From DATDCV01 sp036524155 (GTDB taxonomy: Bacteria; Verrucomicrobiota; Verrucomicrobiia; Limisphaerales; UBA8199), in NCBI GenBank assembly GCA_036524155.1, contig DATDCV010000497.1:1-6304 (forward strand): 6,304 nucleotides of DNA, in the 5' to 3' direction. The notes below the pieces were generated by a model. The model saw only the letters and a program-made list of their open reading frames with translations, ran no database searches and was not told the origin of the DNA. This document shows positions 1-5,175 of the stretch, piece after piece. Within the stretch, counting starts at the first letter, position 1. Each line of letters begins with the position of its first letter. A program made the translations under genes and the position numbers.

Positions 1-903
1 GCGGTGCTGCTCCGGCCTACCAGCGACCGGCGATTTCTCCAACGTCATCTGCCCGTGGTTGAGGTCCGCACCGGATCGATCTGTGACGTGGAGAGTCTGA
101 AGTCCGCCCTGACGGGCATTACCCACGTCATCCACTGCGCGGGGTGCACCAAAGCCGCGCGGAACGCCGAATTCTACGAGGTCAACCAGGTCGGCACACG
201 AAACGTGGTCGCGGCCGTCAACAGCCGCGGCGGCCAAATCCAGCGCCTGCTCCATATTTCCAGCCTGGCCGTTACCGGGCCGGCGACGCCCGCCAAGCCG
301 GCCCGGGAGGAAGACCCGGCCGCGCCTGTTTCTGAATACGGAAAAAGCAAACTGGCTGGAGAACTTGAAGTGCGCGAGCACTGCCGGGTCCCCTGGACCG
401 TGCTGCGGCCACCCGCAGTTTATGGCCCGCGCGATAATGGTTTCTTTCCAATGTTTCAGGCCGTTCATCGGCACATCCTGCCGCGGCCGAGCGCGACTCA
501 ATATCTGAGCGTTGTCTATGGTCCGGATCTGGCGGAAGCGGCGTCCATTTGCCTCGATCACGCCAGGGCGGAAAACAGCACGTATTTCGTTGCCAGCGCC
601 GAAATCATCACCGGCCGCCAGATGGCGGGTGAAATTGCGGACCGAATGCAGCACTGGACGGTCCCTTGCCCCTTGCCGCCGGCGCTGCTTTGGCCGGTCT
701 GCCTGGGACAGGAGATGTATTCGCGCCTGACCGGCAAGGCGATGCTGCTGAACCGGCAAAAGTACGCAGAGCTTCGCGCGCCGGGCTGGGTGTGCGACCC
801 CGCGAAGTTGAAACGGGAGACGGGGCTGGAATGCCGCACGACGCTGAAGGAGGGTGTCGCCGCCGCGCTGGAGTGGTACACGCAGAACGGATGGCTCCGA
901 TGA
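1..903 (+). CDS. Extended SDR / NAD-dependent epimerase-dehydratase-like protein, 5'-truncated by window edge
   Basis: This is an NAD(P)-dependent extended short-chain dehydrogenase/reductase, a cytoplasmic oxidoreductase or epimerase. The frame is open from base 1, and the first residues (A-V-L-L-R-P-T-S-D) match the end of the second Rossmann beta strand. The GxxGxxG cofactor loop and about 30-40 N-terminal residues therefore lie upstream of the window, and the GTG at base 4 is not the true start. Numbering from base 1, visible marks are D29 after 'GSIC' (adenine-pocket acid), 'HCAG' at 45-48, the active-site serine in 'HISSLA' (85-90), the YxxxK pair Y113/K117, and 'LRPPAVYGPRD' at 135-145. 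The C-terminal half is the variable substrate lobe. The stop overlaps the next gene's start (ATGA), so the two are probably co-translated. The substrate cannot be read from the sequence. The PAP2 and acyltransferase neighbours make a lipid role, such as ceramide reductase (CerR-like), plausible but unproven. Confidence 0.9.
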   Translation, partial: AVLLRPTSDRRFLQRHLPVVEVRTGSICDVESLKSALTGITHVIHCAGCTKAARNAEFYEVNQVGTRNVVAAVNSRGGQIQRLLHISSLAVTGPATPAKPAREEDPAAPVSEYGKSKLAGELEVREHCRVPWTVLRPPAVYGPRDNGFFPMFQAVHRHILPRPSATQYLSVVYGPDLAEAASICLDHARAENSTYFVASAEIITGRQMAGEIADRMQHWTVPCPLPPALLWPVCLGQEMYSRLTGKAMLLNRQKYAELRAPGWVCDPAKLKRETGLECRTTLKEGVAAALEWYTQNGWLR

Positions 904-1838
904 AGCACTACACTTTTGTCGATTACGCCACCCAGGGATACGCCGCGCTGGTGGCTGTGCTCGTCGTGGTTTTCCACAACGCGACCGTTCCGCGCTGGCA
1001 CTTGATTGTGCTCGCGCACCTGGGAATTTTGTTGTTCATCCATTCCCTGATCTTCCTGCACGGGCGTTCGCCGGGCATCGCCCCGATCTCTTTTTTGCGG
1101 CATTTCTACCCGGTGTTGCTTTATACTTGGTTTTTCTCGGAAACCGGCTGGCTCAACCGGATGTTTTTTCAGGAATTCATGGACCCGGACATCATCCGCT
1201 GGGAACAGGCGTTGCTGGGCTGTCAGCCGAGCACGCTGTTCATGCAAAAACTGCCCTACCTCGTGGTCAGCGAGCTCTTTTATGCCTCCTATTTTTCCTA
1301 CTACGTGATGATCGCGGGCGTGGGCGTGGCGCTTTACCTGAGGGAACGCCGGCAGTTCTTCCATTACGTTTCCGTGATCTCTTTCGTGTTCTACATCTGT
1401 TACACAACCTACATCATCCTGCCGATAATCGGTCCACGGGTATTCTTCCACGAAGTCGCCGGCTACTCCCTCCCCCCCGACGTCCAGCAACTGGCCTCGA
1501 CTGAAGTTTACCCGTCGGCGATCCAGGTGGGGATATTCTTCAAGATCATGGCCTTTATTTACCGTGTGTTCGAGGCGCCCGGCGCAGCGTTTCCCAGCAG
1601 TCACGTTGCCATCGCGCTAACGACAGTATCGTTCTCCTTCAGGTACCTGCGGCCCATCCGCTACGCGCACCTGGCCGTCGCGATCCTGTTGTGCCTCTCG
1701 ACAATTTACTGCCGCTACCACTATGCGTTGGACGTCTTCGCCGGCGCGGTGACGGCGGCGGTGCTTGTGCAAACTGGCAACTGGCTCTACCGGAAAACAG
1801 CAAAGGCCGAGGAGTGCCCTCAGACCGGCTTTTCGTAG
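900..1838 (+). CDS. PAP2-superfamily membrane protein, inositol-phosphorylceramide-synthase-like (PAP2_3 type)
   Basis: A 312-residue integral membrane protein with about six hydrophobic segments (roughly 12-26, 34-54, 68-80, 121-147, 155-177 and 257-270, with a further one at 279-291). The catalytic signature lies late in the chain: 'PSSH' at 232-235, then 'CRYHYALDV' at 271-279, giving R272, H274 and D278 of the lipid-phosphatase C3 motif. The compact R-x-H-Y-x-x-D form and a 'GPR' at 178-180, instead of a clear KxxxxxxRP motif, fit the Aur1/inositol-phosphorylceramide-synthase branch better than classical phosphatidate phosphatases. Such enzymes cleave a lipid phosphate or move a phospho-head-group onto a lipid alcohol at the membrane surface. 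The start at 900 gives an ATGA junction with the upstream SDR; an in-frame ATG at 891 would add three residues (M-A-P). No clear ribosome binding site is visible, consistent with translational coupling. The 3' end overlaps the convergent acyltransferase gene by 19 bp. Family call is firm; substrate is inference. Confidence 0.88.
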   Translation: MKHYTFVDYATQGYAALVAVLVVVFHNATVPRWHLIVLAHLGILLFIHSLIFLHGRSPGIAPISFLRHFYPVLLYTWFFSETGWLNRMFFQEFMDPDIIRWEQALLGCQPSTLFMQKLPYLVVSELFYASYFSYYVMIAGVGVALYLRERRQFFHYVSVISFVFYICYTTYIILPIIGPRVFFHEVAGYSLPPDVQQLASTEVYPSAIQVGIFFKIMAFIYRVFEAPGAAFPSSHVAIALTTVSFSFRYLRPIRYAHLAVAILLCLSTIYCRYHYALDVFAGAVTAAVLVQTGNWLYRKTAKAEECPQTGFS

Positions 1839-2950
1839 ATCCTGTATTTCTTGTAGACGCGCCCGCCGATCGCTTCCAGCATTCGGCACATCATCACATT
1901 GTCTTCCAGGATCCACGAGGCTTCGGATTCGCGCACGCCGGAATCGAACCCGGTCTTAAGCCCTTCGATGAGCATCGCGGTTTCAAGGCCTTTCCCGCGG
2001 TATTTCTCTTTCACGCCGAGGGTTATGACCCGTGTGCGCGGCAGGCGTTTCCAGCCAAAAAGATACGGCAGGAAACCAACCACCTTCGGCGACAGCAACC
2101 GGCCTTTAAGTGGTTGGAGCGCGATGTTGAAGTCCGGGACGGCCAGCAGGAATCCGACGGGTTCCTCGCCCACCTCGGCGAGCCAGATAAGTCCTTCCAT
2201 AAGCAAGGGCTTCAACCTCTCCGCCAAAAAATCAACCTCCGCATCCGTCATCGGCACGAACCCCCAGTTGTCCTGCCAGGCGACATTATAGACGTCCTTA
2301 ATCCTGGCGATATCCTGCGTCAGAGTTCTACGCAGAACCGGCCTGAATTGGATATTGGGATTGCGTGCTCTGACCTTGGCTGCGATGCGCCGGAGCCGGT
2401 CCATGGGTATCCCGGCCAGGTCAATGATGAACGCCAGAAGGTCCTTCACCTTATGAAAGCCTTCGCCATCGATCAAGTCGACATAGTATCGGGGGTTGTA
2501 GGTCATCATGAAGACCGGGGCCGATTCGAACCCCTCCGTCAGCAGCCCGCACTCGTCGTTCGTGGTGGGGTTCATCGGGCCCATCAGCCTCTTCATGCCT
2601 TTGTTGCGGGCCCAATCGGCAGCCGCGCCGAACAAGGCGTGCGACACCGCGGAGTCGTTGACCGATTCCCAAAATCCAAAGAACGCAGCCGGTTCAGCTT
2701 CCGACTTTGTGAAATGCTCGTCGATAATCCCCGCGATGCGACCGACGTCCTGCCCGTCCCGCGTCGCCATCCAAAGTTGGGCGGAGGCATGCTGGAAAAG
2801 CGGGTTGGCATCGGTGAACACTTTTTTCACGTCCATCAGCAGCGGCGCGACCCAGAGCGGGTCCTGGTCGTAAATGCGGTAACTGAGGTTCAGGAACCGG
2901 CTCACGTCACGCGCACTGCGCGACAAGGGAACAATCTCTACCTCGTTCAT
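1820..2950 (-). CDS. Double-GNAT acyltransferase-like protein, possible bacterial ceramide-synthase (bCerS) relative
   Basis: A 376-residue soluble protein with no signal peptide or membrane span. It reads as two GNAT-like lobes. The N-lobe (about 1-170) has a GNAT-type strand pair around 58-76, then the conserved block 'GPMNPTTNDECGLL' at 124-137 and 'MMTYNPRYY' at 148-156. The C-lobe (about 200-376) has 'IWLAEVGEEPVGFLL' (255-269), an acyl-CoA phosphate loop 'KEKYRGKG' (314-321), and a terminal 'EDNVMMCRMLEAIGGRVY' (349-366) like GNAT motif B. Proteins of this shape are usually annotated only as GNAT or hypothetical. As I recall, the Caulobacter bCerS, which N-acylates a long-chain base, has a GNAT-like fold. 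Beside an SDR and a PAP2_3-type enzyme, that role is attractive here but unproven. It follows the oxidoreductase gene in the same direction after about 100 bp and converges on the PAP2 gene. No Shine-Dalgarno precedes the ATG; the start was chosen because the N-terminus begins directly with the fold ('MNEVEIVPLS'). Confidence 0.85.
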   Translation of the reverse strand: MNEVEIVPLSRSARDVSRFLNLSYRIYDQDPLWVAPLLMDVKKVFTDANPLFQHASAQLWMATRDGQDVGRIAGIIDEHFTKSEAEPAAFFGFWESVNDSAVSHALFGAAADWARNKGMKRLMGPMNPTTNDECGLLTEGFESAPVFMMTYNPRYYVDLIDGEGFHKVKDLLAFIIDLAGIPMDRLRRIAAKVRARNPNIQFRPVLRRTLTQDIARIKDVYNVAWQDNWGFVPMTDAEVDFLAERLKPLLMEGLIWLAEVGEEPVGFLLAVPDFNIALQPLKGRLLSPKVVGFLPYLFGWKRLPRTRVITLGVKEKYRGKGLETAMLIEGLKTGFDSGVRESEASWILEDNVMMCRMLEAIGGRVYKKYRIYEKPV

Positions 2951-3000
2951 GTTGCTGGCTTGCAGCGGACAGGCATCTTTTCGGTCTCAGCAGCCCGCAT

Positions 3001-3023
3001 GCATCCGGAGACGAGCAGGATGC
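3001..3023 (-). terminator. Weak hairpin between oxidoreductase and acyltransferase genes
   Basis: In the 103-bp gap between the two minus-strand genes, GCATCC (3001-3006) pairs with GGATGC (3018-3023) across an 11-nt loop. No T-run follows in the direction of transcription, so this could be an attenuating hairpin, an mRNA-processing element or chance. It is the only structure I see in this gap. It does not settle whether the two genes share a transcript. Confidence 0.15.
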
Positions 3024-3053
3024 GCGTCCCGCAGTTCGGGGCCACGGTGAGAT

Positions 3054-4388
3054 TCATCCGCGGCGCCGGTAAGGCAGCGTCCAGGGTTGGCGGTAGCTCA
3101 CACCAACGAGCCCGTCAGCAGCCGGATCATCAATGACACGCTCTTTGGCGGCATCCCAGTTCACCTTTCGCCCGGTGCGGTACGCGATATTGCCGAGATG
3201 CGCGACACTTGAAACATGATGGCCGATTTCGAGGTTGAGGACGGGCTGTTGTCTCGACTTGAGGCAACTGAGGAAGTTGCGCACGTGGGCCGGCCGGGGG
3301 TCCGGACTGCCAGGCTTCTTTTGTGAATCCAGGTTGGCTTGCTTGCGCTCCGTGCGGAGCTCCCAGCCCTCGTCGTTCAGAATGATGTTGCCCTCGGTCC
3401 CGTTCCATTCGACACCCCAGGATCGGCCGTTCAGCCCATTGTTCAGACCGGCCTTGTGCTCCCAAATCAGCGTGTAGGTGGGAAATTCGTAAACGGTCAC
3501 CTGGGAGTCGGGCGTTTCGGAATTGTCATCCAGAACGAACTTGCCGCCAGTGGAAAAGACGGACTTTGGCGCCTCCTGGCCGGTGCCCATGAGCATCATG
3601 TTGATCAAGTGAACTCCCCAATCGGTCATGAGGCCGCCCGCGTAATCCCAGAACCAGCGGAAATTAAAGTGAAAGCGATTGGGGTTAAACGGCCGCGTGG
3701 GAGCGGGACCGAGCCACATGTCATAGTCGACGCCGGCCGGCGGCGTGCCGTCCGCGGGCTTGCCAATGCTTGGGAGCCAATCGAGGTAGGCCCAACCGCG
3801 CACGACACTGACTTTGCCGAGCTTGCCGGAGCGTATCAACTCGGTCGCTTCGATAATGTGCGTGCAACTCCGCCATTGCGAGCCCATTTGGACGACCCGG
3901 TTGTGGCGGCGCGCGGCCTCGAGCATCGCCCGGCCTTCGTCGATGGTCTTCGCCAGGGGTTTCTCGACATACACATCCTTGCCGGCCTGGCAGGCCAGCA
4001 CGGCCGGCAGCGCATGCCAGTGATCGGGCGTCGCGATCACCACCGCGTCGACGTCCTTACGGTCGAGCACGCGGCGGAAGTCTTTGGCCGTGTCCGGCTT
4101 CCTCCCACGTTGCTTTTCGCAGATGGCGACTCCTTTGGCGATCATCGCGTCGTCCACGTCGCAGACCACCGCGCAATCCACTTCCGGGTTCAGGAAAAAG
4201 CATTCCAAATCGCCCTGCCCCATCCCCCCACAGCCTACCAGCCCGATCCGGACCTTCGCATTGGCACCGGGTTCAGCAGGACGCGCCGAGGACACCCAGG
4301 GAAACGACAGCCCGCCCAGGACAAGTGACGCGCTTGCGGTAGTAGCGGCGGATTTGCCGAGAAACTGACGTCTCGAGATTTCTTTCAT
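3054..4388 (-). CDS. Tat-exported Gfo/Idh/MocA family oxidoreductase
   Basis: A 444-residue NAD(P)-dependent sugar/polyol dehydrogenase-type protein, probably acting outside the cytoplasm. The N-terminus 'MKEISRRQFLGKSAA' carries a twin-arginine motif (S5-R6-R7-Q8-F9-L10) and a hydrophobic stretch to about residue 35, a Tat signal of the kind common in planctomycete and verrucomicrobial members. The Rossmann domain follows (about 45-165), with 'GLVGCGGMG' at 49-57, 'ATPDHWHA' at 119-126 and the catalytic 'EKP' at 142-144. The C-terminal substrate domain contains 'GGLMTDWGVHLIN' (251-263), with D256 and H260 at the usual active-site positions, and ends in a 'YRQPW' tail (432-436) often seen in this subgroup. 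The frame extends upstream to an ATG at 4577, but those 63 residues are low-complexity and would bury the Tat signal, so 4388 is preferred. Ribosome binding site is weak. Sugar specificity cannot be inferred. Confidence 0.93.
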   Translation of the reverse strand: MKEISRRQFLGKSAATTASASLVLGGLSFPWVSSARPAEPGANAKVRIGLVGCGGMGQGDLECFFLNPEVDCAVVCDVDDAMIAKGVAICEKQRGRKPDTAKDFRRVLDRKDVDAVVIATPDHWHALPAVLACQAGKDVYVEKPLAKTIDEGRAMLEAARRHNRVVQMGSQWRSCTHIIEATELIRSGKLGKVSVVRGWAYLDWLPSIGKPADGTPPAGVDYDMWLGPAPTRPFNPNRFHFNFRWFWDYAGGLMTDWGVHLINMMLMGTGQEAPKSVFSTGGKFVLDDNSETPDSQVTVYEFPTYTLIWEHKAGLNNGLNGRSWGVEWNGTEGNIILNDEGWELRTERKQANLDSQKKPGSPDPRPAHVRNFLSCLKSRQQPVLNLEIGHHVSSVAHLGNIAYRTGRKVNWDAAKERVIDDPAADGLVGVSYRQPWTLPYRRRG

Positions 4389-4582
4389 AACTGATTGTTG
4401 TTCGTAACCAACCCGAACACCTGGAGCAACCTGACTGTTCCACTTTGCCCGCCGCGCGCCGCGCCGTCGAGTCCAAACACCGCCAGGGCTGGTGCTTTCC
4501 TGGGCCGGCCCGAGGAATGTCCCAGTGGCGCGCTGGCCGGGCTGCTGTAAACTATAAGTTAGTTTAAGGTTTGACATAAGGC
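4389..4582. other. Divergent intergenic region between the oxidoreductase and Fn3 genes
   Basis: 194 bp between two divergently transcribed genes. It must hold the 5' regions of both. It is open in the oxidoreductase frame, but the Tat signal argues that it is not coding. Most of it is GC-rich like the genes; only the last ~40 bases before the Fn3 gene are AT-rich. Confidence 0.6.
4548..4566. promoter_or_regulatory. Inverted repeat with -10-like elements, candidate divergent promoter or operator
   Basis: TAAACT (4548-4553) is repeated inverted as AGTTTA (4561-4566) around a 7-base spacer. A nested shorter dyad, AACT/AGTT, spans 4550-4560. On the plus strand TATAAG (4553-4558) matches five of six bases of a sigma-70 -10 box and would give a leader of about 18 nt for the Fn3 gene. 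On the minus strand TATAGT (complement of 4551-4556) also matches five of six and could serve the oxidoreductase with a leader of about 155 nt. Neither has a good -35 box. Position in the only AT-rich patch of a divergent gap supports a regulatory role; proof is absent. Confidence 0.3.
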
Positions 4583-5095
4583 ATGTTGAAATACATTCTG
4601 GCGCTTGCGGCGGGGGTGGGGTCCCTGGCCGCCGCTCCGCGAGTGACGCTCGCGTGGGATCCCAGCCCCTCGCCGATGGTGGCCGGCTATCGTGTTTACT
4701 ACGGTCCGAGCAGCCGGGCTTACGACCGAGTGGTTGACGCCGGGAATCTCACTTCCGCAACCGTTTCGAACCTTGTTCCCGAGTTAACTTATTACTTCGC
4801 CGCCACTGCTTATGACGTTGCGGGCCTGGAAAGCGATTACTCAACCGAGATCAGTTACACAGTGCCGTCCCGCCCCCCCCAACTGCTGATCACGGGCCGC
4901 TTCACCAATGCCCCGATCTTTACGGCGATCGGAGCGGCGAACAGCACTTACAGCATCTTGACGTCGATCAACCTGCGGCATTGGACGCTCCTCACCAACG
5001 TAACCACCGACGCGGATGGCTTCATCCAATTCAAAGTCCCGCCCCGGGGGAACCTCCGGCAGCGTTTCTTTCGGCTGATGCCGACTTCGTCGTAG
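4583..5095 (+). CDS. Small secreted fibronectin type III domain protein
   Basis: A 170-residue exported protein. Residues 1-18 form a Sec signal peptide (K3, a hydrophobic core 'ILALAAGVGSLAAA', likely cleavage after A18). Residues 19-95 are a fibronectin type III domain: 'VTLAWDPSP' strand A/B, 'VAGYRVYYGPSS', 'SATVSNLVPELTYYFAATAYD', and the final 'ESDYSTEISYTV'. After a short proline linker (96-100), residues 105-167 form a second small beta module with 'YSILTSINLRHWTLL' and 'RQRFFRL', a pattern I associate with verrucomicrobial secreted proteins. No catalytic residues, C-terminal sorting signal or membrane anchor are visible, so it may be a periplasmic or extracellular binding or scaffold protein. 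The linker is encoded by an eight-C run (4873-4880). A hairpin follows the stop. No function is assigned beyond domain content. Confidence 0.85.
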   Translation: MLKYILALAAGVGSLAAAPRVTLAWDPSPSPMVAGYRVYYGPSSRAYDRVVDAGNLTSATVSNLVPELTYYFAATAYDVAGLESDYSTEISYTVPSRPPQLLITGRFTNAPIFTAIGAANSTYSILTSINLRHWTLLTNVTTDADGFIQFKVPPRGNLRQRFFRLMPTSS

Positions 5096-5108
5096 GTCGG
5101 AAAACGCG

Positions 5109-5131
5109 GCCCGCCCGGGTCCAGGGCGGGC
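5109..5131 (+). terminator. GC-rich hairpin downstream of the Fn3 gene
   Basis: A perfect 8-bp inverted repeat, GCCCGCCC (5109-5116) with GGGCGGGC (5124-5131), closes a 7-nt loop, 13 bases after the Fn3 stop codon. The stem is strong, but only three consecutive T bases (5135-5137) follow, so it is a weak or non-canonical intrinsic terminator. It would separate the Fn3 transcript from the NPCBM gene 45 bp further on. Confidence 0.5.
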
Positions 5132-5175
5132 GGATTTGGCTGGCCCAAGAGCACCGGCGAGATTAGATCACCGGC

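Noticed and set aside
4..6. GTG at base 4 as the start of the SDR gene
   Set aside because: The first residues already belong to the second Rossmann strand, and the frame is open to the window edge, so the gene begins upstream.
558..1604. 348-codon minus-strand frame across the SDR and PAP2 genes
   Set aside because: Composition is charged and low in hydrophobic structure, and both plus-strand genes carry diagnostic motifs.
1691..3136. 481-codon plus-strand frame antisense to the acyltransferase gene
   Set aside because: It lacks recognisable domains, is rich in H, R, Q and D as expected of a GC-rich antisense frame, and covers a minus-strand gene with clear GNAT motifs.
3339..4328. 329-codon plus-strand frame antisense to the oxidoreductase gene
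   Set aside because: It is opposite a well-supported Gfo/Idh/MocA gene with all key motifs and has no family signature of its own.
4571..4576. Perfect TTGACA -35 hexamer just before the Fn3 start codon
   Set aside because: A matching -10 would fall inside the coding sequence and the transcript would start after the ATG; no good -10 is present at 16-18 bp spacing.
4389..4577. 63-residue N-terminal extension of the oxidoreductase from the ATG at 4577
   Set aside because: It would place a Tat signal peptide inside the protein, and the added residues show no domain character; it would also remove the intergenic region for the divergent gene.
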